From Salminus brasiliensis (Eukaryota > Chordata > Actinopteri > Characiformes > Bryconidae): DNA of 64,000 bases. Under the pieces are notes generated by a model. The model worked only from the letters and a program-made list of their open reading frames with translations. It made no database searches and had not been told where the DNA came from. Shown here one piece after another: positions 12,094 through 41,100 of the stretch. Positions within the stretch are counted from its first letter, which is position 1, and each line of letters starts with the position of its first letter. Where the stretch lies: assembly GCF_030463535.1 (NCBI RefSeq), contig NC_132893.1, positions 25,818,282-25,882,281 of the forward strand, given 5' to 3'. A program made the position numbers and the translations under genes.

Positions 12094-13473
12094 CAGCCTC
12101 ATCAGCCCAAGCTAATAGATTGTTTTATGTTAATGATGACAAAAATTGTGTGAGAACAGACAATTAAGCAGTAATAGTTCTTATGATGCCATCACATTTG
12201 ACACTCCTAATAAAAGTGACTGTGGTACTGATGAAGATGACAAAGATGACTAAGAACCTCCTAACCAACATGACTGACTGTCTAAAAAAGACTCTCCTGG
12301 CCCAAAACAGAATCCTCCTTATAAATTCTGTAAAACGTGTCTAAGGTGACCTGTTTCAGGCTTCTTTCTCTCAGCTTAATATAGAGTCAATGAAACCAAG
12401 GCTCACCTGGTCAACTTCTAGTTACTGCTGCCCCCTACAGGCCTGTTGCCCCAAGCATGTAAAGCAAAAGTTGAAAAAATATATGGAATTATCCATTCAA
12501 AAATATGTATCCAGTGGGCCCCAGTTTTCTTTCCTAGGGCTCTATCACTAAACCTGCCCCTGGTCAGACAGATTTCTGTAATTCTGCAAAATGAGAGATG
12601 TGGAAGAGATGTTCCACACAAGAGATCAAAGAGATGTGGAAAATGTGATTTTCAGTCATCATAGCAGTTGGTGGCAGTTGGAGGTAGTTGATAAAGACGG
12701 CACAACCTGTTATTAAGTTTAGGGGAACTATTACTTTTAGATATCGGTATTGCAGAACTATTTCCTTCAGTAAATAACAAAAGTGGTCATGATGGTTACA
12801 AAAGTGTATCGTGTATCTGTTTAGCTTGTATCTGCTTGCATTTTATTACATTTCTGAACGAATATGTGAAAGTAGAACACAATAGACATAATTCATTTGT
12901 AATTGTAATTAATATCATAGAAAATTTAATTATTATATTTATATATTCATTCTGTTTATATACTGTATGTAAACAGATTATTCATTTGTATAATTTACCT
13001 GTCAGTTCTATTATTTTACAGTATTTTACATGTTTGCAGTATCTTGTCCTTTATTAAACCTTTTCCTGATTCTGAATTGAGCAGTATAGATGTATAGACA
13101 TTGTTAGTTCTCCCTGTATAAACTTTTTTACTGGTCAATTTGCACTACTGTTATTTATTCAGTTCAGTAGTTGCATGGGTGATGGCCTCTCAGTGTTTAG
13201 ATTGACTGGGAATTGTATTCGGTGCCATAAATCAACTCTGTAGTAAAATAACACACAAACAGACAATATACTACATTAAACAATCAGATTTACAGTACAC
13301 CACACTTAATATGAGAGAATCATGAAAAATGACTGTAATGTAATTTCGTCTGTGGTGCACAGTGGGTGGTTAGTGTGTGGATGAAGATGATGGGCTGGGT
13401 GTAGGTATTAGGTGTGGAGATTTTATCGGTTCTTGTAGTATTTCGTTATAATATAGATGTATTTTCTCTATAG
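12094..13473. other. Intergenic, no gene seen
   Basis: AT-rich DNA. Short frames at 12418-12664 on both strands were examined and no family was recognised. Confidence 0.45.
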
Positions 13474-14172
13474 GTCTGATTATCACGAACATGGTGCTAT
13501 ACTGTGCTTCTGGATCTTTATCAAGCCAGAAAATCACAGTGTCCAACTCTGCTCCTGAAGAGCTATCCTGCCTCAGACTTTAGATCCAGCCCTAAACCAC
13601 TTAACCTGATCCAACAAATTTCTGCCTTCAGAGGTTCTTGATTGGCTGAATGCAGGGGGGTGCTGTATGTATGGAAAGCTTAGGACGATTCTAAGAGCCT
13701 GTGACATCAAGGACCTTAAAATGTATTAATGGAGTATTTTGATAGAATTGTTAAAGTTGTGGGGTCCGGTGTAATATCTTTTCATGGGGCTCAAAATCTC
13801 AAAAAAGGTAGTTGGTGTGGCGCAACAGATAACACCACTACCTGCCACTAAGCTACCACACCATGTGGGAGACTGGGGTTCGATTCCCGATCTGGGTGAC
13901 TATGCTGCGCTACACCAATTAGAGTCCTTGGGCAAGACTCCTAATACTACACTGACCCACCTCTGTAATATGAGTTACCTTGTAAGTTGCTCTGGATAAG
14001 AGCGTCAGCTAAATGCCATAAATGTAAATGTTGTTCTCCAGGAGGATTTATACATTAGAAAAGAAATCTCTCTGTGTCATTATAATGATTATTTTAAGTC
14101 ATGTCAGTGACTCAGTCTGATTATCATGAACATGGTGCTATATTGTGCTTCTGGGTCTTTATCAAGCCAGAA
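13474..14172. mobile_element. Composite: repeat copy 2 with nested SINE, flanked by 58-bp direct repeats
   Basis: A ~58-bp sequence at 13474-13531 recurs at 14115-14172 with about three mismatches. Between them lies a second copy of the repeat seen at 11733-12093, and the SINE at 13810-14030 is inserted within its right end: copy 1 has GGTAGTTCTCC uninterrupted where copy 2 has GGTAG, SINE, then TTGTTCTCC. The order of events is therefore repeat first, SINE later. Confidence 0.75.
13810..14030 (+). repeat. tRNA-derived SINE, copy 2
   Basis: It has a good Pol III B box, GGTTCGATTCCC, near 13866-13880. It ends with CTCTGGATAAGAGCGTCAGC and a TAAATG-rich terminus. It is nested in the older repeat around it. 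Confidence 0.88.
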
Positions 14173-14499
14173 TCAGACCGTAGCGCTTGCTGTGTTCTGC
14201 TCACAGCAGGATTAAAGCATTTGGTGGTTGAGGGGCCCTAACCTCGCGAGGCTCTGGCGGAGGGAAGTGGGTTAGAACAGGGGTGAGGGGAACGGACTGG
14301 ACCCTGTGTGGAACCCGAAGTATAAGATGCAGGGCTTTCCATCTTTCCCTGTAGTTTTTCACCTGCTTACAGACACAGATACTGCCTTGTCTTCTTTTCC
14401 ACAAAAAATAACGCTCTTATACTTGAATTTGGATTTCGGCTACTCTGCACAATTCCTATCGATGGCGAATTAACTAATTAAGTAATTCAGAGATGGCTT

Positions 14500-14678
14500 G
14501 AATGCGGCACCGTGATTTGTTTTACGCTCCTCTCCGCCGACCCTCGTTAGCTCCCACGTCACGACTCGGTTTTGTCCGGCCAGTCAGGAGAAGAGCGGAG
14601 AGCCAGTTACTCGTATGCGGTGGCGCAGCTAAGCTAAGTCGCGCTATGCTTTCCTTTATGTTATGAAATGAAGAAAAC
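14500..14678 (+). promoter_or_regulatory. usp32: usp32 promoter / 5' UTR region with upstream ORFs
   Basis: This is the most CpG-rich stretch upstream of usp32, with a CRE/E-box-like CACGTCAC at 14555-14562. The transcription start cannot be placed. Two upstream ATGs precede the main start: one at 14646 opens a 6-codon frame ending at TGA 14664-14666, and one at 14668 opens a frame that overlaps the main ATG and stops at the first codon of exon 2. The main ATG at 14679 has the strongest context (A at -3, G at +4). Confidence 0.55.
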
Positions 14679-32301
<17,623 letters not shown>

Positions 32302-33900
32302 TGCTCTTCAGTGCTCTTGAAAGTGTCTCTCAGATTGAGAGGAGCTGCTTTTTTTTTTTTTCTCTCTCTCTCTCTCCCCCTTTTTTCTTTTCTGTTTTAG
32401 CCAAACTGTGGTACTGTCCAGTTATTTCAGGCTTGCTATGTCAGACAATTCAAGAAAGCATCTGTTCTCCGGACTGTCTTGTTTGTTTGTCTTTCTCACA
32501 CAAGTGTATTATGCTTTTTGTTTTTAATTTTTATATTTAATTTGTTCATGTTGATCTGTTGTGATTTGTGATGTACAGATTAAATTAGTAAGTGCCGGTC
32601 ACATACTGTACAAACCATGTGTGACAAACGATCGTCATTAACACCAGTGTGCGTATAAAAAGATGCGGTTGGTACTAAGTCTATTTATTGTTTAGAATCT
32701 CTTAAATAATTTGTGGCATTGATCATGCTAACTTTTTTTTGATTATTATTTTGATCATGGGTATTTTATGTAGATTACATACGTTGATCATTCTAAATAT
32801 TTCTTTGTAAAGAAAAGTGGAGGGTTGCAAGCATTTTATCTTGTGTTATAAGATGTTAAAACGTACTGGATGCACTTTTATGCTTTAAGTTGCTGTCATT
32901 TTATGGTCCCATTCTGCGATGTTGCACATTTTGGCTAAACATTTTTATCCACATGTTGAATGTCATTCCACGCTTGTTTACAAAGTATGTCATTGAAGCA
33001 TATGACATAACCGTTCTGCTTTTTTATTTTTTTTGTCTGTGTCTGTGCCAACAAGTCTTGTAGTACAGTTTGTGCCATTGTACTGTCATTGTTGTCTTCG
33101 CTCAGGATACCAGAATGGTAAATTGCGTCAGCATGTCACCGAGGAAATGTCTGAGCACTTTGTTTATTCTTAGAACGCAAAAGAAAATGTGTAAAGGGTT
33201 GGCCTCTCTTCCACTTTCCAGCGATCTGTGGCTAAACATGAAGCATTTTACAGCGTGGGCCTGTATATTTGTGCTGTAATATTAATGTTAATATTCTGTA
33301 CGCCAAGAGAATCCAGTCAGAGAGCAGTGAGTGAAGCAAGTACAATGGTTTAGTATTGTTTTGATCTTGCTACATTGTGCCACTATATGACATATTTAAC
33401 ATGAAGAAGTTGGATTAGTAAATCTTGTCTAAATAGTATTAAATATTACCCAAATGTGGAACCCCAGCCCTGTTATAGTGAATTCTTCTCTGTGTCTCTA
33501 ACTGTCTTACATTGCGTTATGTTGAGTGATAATCTGGACTTGGCTAGTTATGCTAATAGGTAATCAGTGACTTTTACCTTGTCTGTAACAGTTCACGATT
33601 ATTCTCTCTATTTCTCTCGGCTCTTGGCCGAGTGCCACAGTAGTCCCCTTATCAGACCTCTCTTTTATTTTGTTTTGTTATATTAATAATCTACTACTGA
33701 AATTGATCTTTTTTTATATTAAGTGTAATGTTTTTGTTAATTTGTTTGCATTAAACTGTTTAATGTAATTCATCGTAAAGTTGTATTCAAATCAAATGAT
33801 TTGCACTGACTTCTTAAAAGACAAAGATTGTGTACATAGCGTTTTTGAAAATATGTGTACTGGAATATGAAATATTAAAACCTGTATGAAGTAAAGTTGT
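32302..33900 (+). other. usp32: usp32 3' UTR
   Basis: AT-rich sequence without conserved coding frames after the stop codon. A variant poly(A) signal ATTAAA at 33874-33879 is followed by GT-rich sequence, giving a likely end near 33900. Earlier alternative sites cannot be excluded. Confidence 0.6.
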
Positions 33901-34317
33901 GTTAGTAATAAGGATGCATTACAAGTGTGAATTGAATGGCTTGGTTTTGATGGATGGGTAAAAGCCGACTCAAAGTAAAGGCACTAAAAGAGTTCTTTGA
34001 AGCAATGCCATAAAAAAGGACCACTTTTGGTTCCCTAAGTAATTCAGTGGAGGGGTTATTTTGAACTTCCACATAATATTACTGTTCTGTTTCTGTCACA
34101 AAAAAAAACACCAACCCTGAAGGGATTTGGGGGAATTCGTAATTCAATAGAATAATGTTTTAGAATAAATACTAGACTATTTTAATCAATAGAATAATGA
34201 TTTTACACTTTTGATCAGCCATAACATTATGGCAGGTGAACGTTATCTTTATCTACATCTGTCAAAGGGTTGGATGTTAACCAGTGAAGCTTAAGGATGT
34301 CAGCAACTTTGACCAAA

Positions 34318-35025
34318 GATATCAAAAGTATTAAAATTCATTGCGCAGGTAGAAGTGGAGATACTAGGGTTTAAAAAGACTTCTATAGAAGTTGAAGTAT
34401 GAACTTGAGCTTTTTACTCAAGTAAAAGTGTAAAAGTACTGGTTTCAAAACTACTTAAAGTAGAAAAGTAAAAGTAATGTAAGGAAAACAAAGGCCAAAA
34501 GTTTAGGCTGCACCACAGGGGCCTAGAGTGCACTACCCCACCTCCCCAAAACAACATTTTTCTAAAAGCCATAATGACTGTAATGTTTTATTTAATGTTA
34601 ATATAAAAAAATGCATGGGATGCACTCAGCTGTCTGTTTCAGCTGCATATCTGCCCATTGAAAAGTAATGCATTTTAGTTATATCAAATATATTAAAGGA
34701 GCATCTATGTGCGCTACTGAGCATTAACATGTTCATTGGAGCGGAAAATATGATGAGTAGTTGCCTGTAAGTATTGTAATTGTACTTCACAGGCATGTTA
34801 TCAACTTTTTTATTTTTTATTTATTATATTAATCAAATTCACACTTTCTGTATGGTGCGATTTATCTGGATTTTTAAAATGTAAGGAGCAAAAAGATAAT
34901 TGCGTGAAAATGTCAGGAGAAGTAAAAGCTGAAAAAGAATTACTCCAGTAAAGTATAGAAAAGTATAAAGTATTTCTACTTTAGTAAGGTAACACAGTAT
35001 TTGTACTGTGTTACTTGACACCTCT
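34318..35025. mobile_element. hAT-like non-autonomous element
   Basis: Rich in the aagtaaaagt / agtactttaag theme typical of a common fish repeat. The right end reads TTACTTGACACCTCTG, and the left end (near gatatcaaaagtatt) looks like its decayed counterpart. The superfamily is inferred. Confidence 0.5.
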
Positions 35026-35405
35026 GACTTTGAAAAGGGTCAAATTAGGATGGCAAGACAAATGGTGAAAATGCTTGTCTTGTCTATTTTATTTTATAGC
35101 TTGCGATTGGCTCCAAAAAAGCTTTTTTAAACCCACCAAACTGATGTTCTCTTCCAAAGCAAACTGTCCAATCAGGATTTTGTTTCTTGTGGTATCCGGG
35201 TAGATACAGCCAAGCCAGTGCTCCCATTGGTTGGGGCTCCTTGAGCAGAACTGAAGACAAATCAGATTAGCCACCAACATAATCGTGAAATGACAGCGGG
35301 ATTAACTACATGCTGGAAGTCCTACATACATCACTGACTGAGAATACTAGCAGTAGTCTAAGCAGGGTCCAGTAAGTTGTTCAACCAATCAACCAGAGGC
35401 ACATA

Positions 35406-35812
35406 CACCAATCAGCCATAACATTAAAGCCATCTGTCTCATATTGCGTAGTTCCTCCTCATGCCACCAAAACAGCTCCAACCTTTCGAGACATGGGCTC
35501 CACAAGACCTGGCCAGCATTAACTTCTCCAGTAATTTGTTCTTCAGTAGCTCTTCTGTGGTACCCTGTGCACATCAGTGAACCTTTGCCCCTTATGACCC
35601 AGTCACGGGTTTACCAGTCGTCCATTATTGGATACCATTGTAAAGCCATCACAATGTTCTCCCGTCTTCCAACACATTAAAGAACTGACATTAGTCATCT
35701 TTTCATTTGCTGCCTAATATGCATATTCTATCCCTTGGTAGGTGCCTTTGTAACAAGATAATCAATGATAGTCACTTCACGTCAGTGGTTTTAAAGTTAT
35801 GGCTGTTCGGTG
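35406..35812. mobile_element. Complete short element with inverted ends and TA flanks
   Basis: The left end starts CACCAATCAGCCATAACATT and the right end, reverse-complemented, starts CACCGAACAGCCATAACTTT; about 22 of the first 26 bases match. TA dinucleotides flank both sides (35404-35405 and 35813-35814), consistent with a TA target-site duplication. The interior resembles a longer fish element of which this appears to be an internally deleted copy. Confidence 0.75.
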
Positions 35813-37479
35813 TATATGTTAATGTCATGTTAATGTCTCACAAGTTTCAAATAAACAGATGCAGAGTTTTCTGCTGGTTCGTATTCACTCAGGAACAGCC
35901 AAAAAAATTTCCAGTGTACTGCTGTTAGATTACCGCTTGCTTAAATGAGCACTATGCTTGTAGAGGTGGGTTCACTTATTTTCAGGCTGAAATTTAATCA
36001 TTAATGGCCCAAACTGGAAACCTACGTTTTATTGTTGTAGTTTGCAACTGCATACACCCACGCCAAGAACCATTTTTAAGTGTTGACTCTTTTGACTTTG
36101 ACTCTGTTGACTCTTTTGACTCTTGATTATTAAAATGCACTTGAAGGCAGCATAACCATGCCTTTTTATCCACTGCAGTGTCTCTAGACTATTAAAAAAA
36201 GCGACTTAAGCGTATGTGGTTTTCATGCATGTACGTCAGCTTAGTCTCATCAGAATACTTAGCACTACTTCACTTAGCTAGCTACGTCTCTGACCACTGA
36301 TAAAATGACTAGATGGAAAAAGTGATGTTCAGACAGACAGGAAAAAACTATTACCCCCTCCTCTACAGACAGCTTTTGCTCATGTTTCTGTTTGTAAACG
36401 TGTTCCACATATTTCGAACACTTTTTCCACTAGAAAAATCTGAAAAAAAAGTGGCGTGTACTGATTTAGGTACACAGTCCCCTTTGATTGTCCTCCTTGT
36501 GTCCTTCAAGCTAAGTCTTCTCATGCATTCTCAGCTTCTGTTGGTTTTATACAAAACGTATACAGTGTAAATTCATCCCAGCCTCAAACACCCTCAAAAC
36601 CACTAGGTTACTTTACTTGATATGATCATGGTCCATGTTTTAGGCCTCAGATGTGAAGAAGTCAGCTGGGATACTGTCACAGCAATACAAAGGCATATTT
36701 TCTTGCTTCACAGGAAACCACAATCAGTGGGCTTTAAGCTCTGTTGAACTGTGAAGCGAGGGATGCAGCACATTCAGCACTTTAGACAGAAGTCTTAAAA
36801 GGAAATGACAGACCCTCTTTTTTCGTTGCTCTGTATGTGAGATATATCATGCTGTACCACAGAACGAAAGTACGGATGACTACGATGGAAGAGATGAGCT
36901 AACTGGAATCTTAATGAGCAGGTCTGTTACATTTCTTGTGATGCTATTATTATATATTACATTATTATAACCTTAATAATAATTTAGATATTGTTTTTTA
37001 TGTATGTTTGACGTCTTTTGTCTTACATATGGTTTGTCTTTACCGTTGGGTGAAGGTCCTCAAGCTGTGTGTTCATTAAGTCTGAAGTAGGTTCAGATAG
37101 CAAAATGCTTTTCACAGCATTTTAGTTTAGTTTGGCGTTCAGTGTTTGCTCACCCAATGCTTACACAGGTCTCCAACTGAGAACTCACTGCTCGTAGAGT
37201 TGTGTCTAGACACTCCTGATAGAAATGGAATGTTTTGTTCATTATCTAAGTGAAAGTAGGTCAACAAACTCTACAGAGAGCATGCTTAAATATGCGCTGA
37301 ATAACTTTCAGAGCACCATGTCTATTTATTTGCTACAATATTTACATATTGGATGGATTTACATATGTGTTTTATATAACAAATGAACAATAATTGTGCC
37401 TCAAAATGTGTTCTCTGTAGAGGATGTTTAATTTTCACTGGGAATAGGACGCTGATGAATGTGACCGTGCCCAGTACCA
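35813..37479. other. Intergenic, no gene seen
   Basis: No recognisable coding sequence or repeat. The first, non-coding exon of the downstream kinase-like gene may lie here or just after, but cannot be picked out. Confidence 0.45.
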
Positions 37480-37660
37480 AATTTTGGCTAGAGGGACATA
37501 AACCCCCAACAGTGTTCTCTAAAGTTCCATCCATTTCTTTGAGATGAGCTGGAGTGGCATTTGTGATGCAGAACAAATCACCTAACATCAGCACCTGACC
37601 TTTATAGTGCTCCTGTGGTTTACTATACTCTGATCCTCACAGCAATGTTCTAACATCTAG
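37480..37660. mobile_element. Fragment of the Tc1/mariner-type repeat
   Basis: gagctggagtggcatttgtg and the later ctcacagcaatgtt string are shared with 16930-17015. It is a partial copy without ends. Confidence 0.55.
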
Positions 37661-37905
37661 GGTCAATTTACCAGAGAGGTATTGAGCCAAGTCTTGGACT
37701 ACAGAGCATTCTGAATGGTGATTCTTCACTAAAAGTAAAACGTAATCCAGGACTAGGCTTAATTCCTGTCTGGGAAACCAGCCCCTAATGTAAAGTCTCT
37801 AAAGAAAAAGACTAAGACCCTCTTAGGGAGAAGCTCCATTCTGCATGCTGTGGAAGCCAGGTCTAGGCCAAATCCCTGTCTGGGAAATCAACCCGTGTTG
37901 TGTTT
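37661..37905. repeat. Repeat with two copies of a cctgtctgggaaa motif
   Basis: Two related blocks (around 37748-37785 and 37858-37895) each run from a ccaggnctaggc segment to cctgtctgggaaa. Fish interspersed repeats carry such segments. A related fragment (cctaatcctaggct) lies near 19885-19900. Confidence 0.5.
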
Positions 37906-38148
37906 GGAAGAGGTTTCCCAGATTACATAAGGAGGCCAAATCTTTCAGGCCAAATTGACCACTTATTTCCAACCAGGGCATTTTGAGAAGCTATGAAATA
38001 ATTTTTCATAAATAAATTTCCAATCTCAACTAAAGAAGCTATAGTGAGATGTGTCAGCTAACGACTTTTTTAAAGGTCAGTTTTCCATTCTGTTCATCTC
38101 TCCTTTTCATTGTTCTAGGGCCATATCGGGACAAGGCAGACTACTAGT

Positions 38149-41100
38149 ATGGCATTTAATTACAGTCAAACAGAAGGATCTCATTTCACAACAGCAGGAA
38201 ATGAAAAGGACAAATGTGAGAAAAAAGGTGTGTAAGGCTGTAAGTTTCCATTGTCTGTGGTAGCTGCACTTGTCCGTGGGTGGGAAACACATCCTGAGTT
38301 GTTTTTTATTGATGAATTTATTTTAGATATAGATGGCCTGATGCTCTACATAATCATAATTGCATCTGCCTTCTTTCTTGTCATCATTGGAATGGCTTTA
38401 ATGTGGCTGAAAACGTGAGTTTGCTACATCATTACGTAGTCAGATTGTAGTATTTTTATTTGGCAAGATTAGCAGCAACTGAAATGGAAACATTGTACTT
38501 TTCTCTAGATACAAGACCTTGATACGCACCATTAGGAATCTACAGGATGAAGAACAACGGGGACAGCTGACCCCTCCAGCCCCTGAAGCTGATCATGTAC
38601 AGCAGATCTCTTCGCCTGAGCAAAATCTAACAGTCAAACTGGGGCCAAATATACTTTCCACTACCGAAGCCAAAAGCCAAAGCACCAAGGTAGCTTCAAG
38701 ATCCCTGAGAAGGCCAACACAAATGGTAATCTGGGTGAAGGATATCATGTTATCACGTTAACACTTTAACCCTCATAAGTGCCTCATGATGTATACAATT
38801 TTTAAAAAAGAATATGGACCAAATACTTAATCTTACTCTTACAAAACTCTTATGAAACTATATCCCATAAACCAATAATAACCCTCATCACCTTAGAGTA
38901 TATGGAACAGTTACACTATTTTATACATTTAGCTTACAGATTCCCAACTGAAACAATATTTTTTTGACTTTTACTTCATAGCTAAAGCTGCACAATATTA
39001 AATACAGGAATTTTTTTACCAAATTTCTCTAAAACTCAGTGATCCAGCATGTTGTGATACTAATAATGCACCCTGTGTTTCCAAGACTGGAGTAAAACAA
39101 ATGATATTGGTCAGGTAGAGTCTGCCTCTGGTAGATACATCATGCAAAATGAGAACAGTGCAATTTTTCCTTTTGTATGAAACAAGTTATAGTATAATGT
39201 GAATGACACTGCACCTCCTGCGATGTGACTGTTGTGTATGTGCACATTGAGATGCCGGTTCTGAGATGATATATTGTGCAGGCCTAATTGTAGCCATGCA
39301 AAATACATCAATATTTTTTTCTACCATTCAGTAAGAGGTTAATAGCACTGATGACAAGCTTACCTAACTACTGTTCTGTTTTCAGTAACATGTCTACAGC
39401 TTACAACAGATGTCTCATAACCCCTTAATACTCCAAGGCTTATTACACACTACGGTGTGTTATTCAGTAACTACAGGGACTTTTGTATAAACTGGAGGGG
39501 CTATTCTTTGGTAACAGAAGTTTGTGATAATCCTTTCGGACCGCCGGTGGGCCATAGGCTTTTCCAGAGGTTAAATAATGTGCTATCTAAAGCAACTTTA
39601 TTATTTGCAACTTCAGGGAATATTATATATGGATCTGGGGTCTTTGGCACTGATTAGTAATTGCTGCTGTTAGTAACACAGTGTTCTAAACTGCATTCAC
39701 AGGATTGCCGGTTTAACAAAGCTGACCTTAATTTGCATCAGCTCATTAAGGCAGGAAGGGAGGGAGTGTTCTATAAAGCTAAAATGATGCATGGCACCAT
39801 CAAAGGTCATAACATCTTCACCTGTAAGATCTCCAAAAAGGGTATGGCTTCACCCTTGTTACATTTTTGAGACGTAAAACAAAGCTTCATTCAGAATACC
39901 TTCTTTCTGCTATCCTACGAGGTACTGTGACTGTTTACTGACGTTCTCTTTTTTTACTGTGTGTTTAGGCTGTAACCGTAGGCAGGTGGAAAGAGAGGTT
40001 TCAGTCATGCAGAAGCTGGGCACACACAAGAACCTGCTGCAGCTGCTGGAGTGGGATATCACAGACAGTATGATCCTGTATTTTGTTCAGTTTAATCTAC
40101 CCTGAAATCTGTAGTGCTATAAATATGTCAGGGTGTATGACAGAAGAAGACATCGCTGACCTCACAGCAATGCAATACGACTCTCTTGATATGACTCATA
40201 GTTTTTTTTTATTTTATTAAGACTAGCTTACCATACTTACTAAAAATGGAGATACATGTCTTTGATTGGACAGCAGTGATATGCCGTAGTTCTAATACTG
40301 TCAGATCCTTCAACTAATGAGTTCTTGGGGTGCAACAACATTTACGAAACACCAGGACCGACTAAGTGGAGGTTAGTTAAGGTACCTGCTGAGTCCTGTA
40401 TGCAGTCCAAGATAACTGCTGATACTATAAGGCTGACCTATTGTGGTACAAATACAGCCATAGAACTGTCAAAGTGGCAAGTTCAGCAAGAGACGTTATA
40501 AATGAGGAGACTGGCCGAAATATAAATGAGTTCTTGTAATTCTCAACATTGCCTTTGTTTACAGATGAAATCCCACCCTTAAACAAAAAGAGCCAATCAG
40601 CTTGCTGGTTATGCCGTAAGCAGAGGAGGGTCTGTTTGCTAGTGGGAAAAGCCCCCTCGATGTGGATATCTGTGCAAGTAGAGCAGCCAAAACATGCAGA
40701 AAAATCACTTCTTTAAGCTTTTTTGGGCCGAAAGCTAAAACTATTGATGATGTTTTGTCAGATTTTATCAGTGATTTAAAATCTGTTTTTGAAACAGTAA
40801 TCTGGCCTTCAGTTTAGAGTCTGGCCTCTCCCTATTAATAGATATAGGAGCCTGGTCTTGTGTGACCAGAAATTACTGCATGGCAGCGTGGCAAAGTTGG
40901 CTGCCGAGTGAACAGACTTGGCAATAAAGACTTGGCTCAGCTCGGTTAGAACCCTTTTCGTTGTATAAAGTTCTATGTAGTTCTGAAAAGCGCTTCAAAG
41001 CCTTTTACTTGCCTTTACTGTAGAGCTCTTAAAAGTGTGTCCAAAAGGTTGAAATCATTTTTTAATATTAGTAATGTTATTTTATATATAATAACACCTT

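Noticed and set aside
12418-12664. Overlapping open frames on both strands
   Set aside because: No recognisable family, no splice context, and lengths compatible with chance.
13866-13880. tRNA gene suggested by a B box
   Set aside because: No cloverleaf or acceptor stem could be drawn; it is the head of a SINE with a LINE-type tail.
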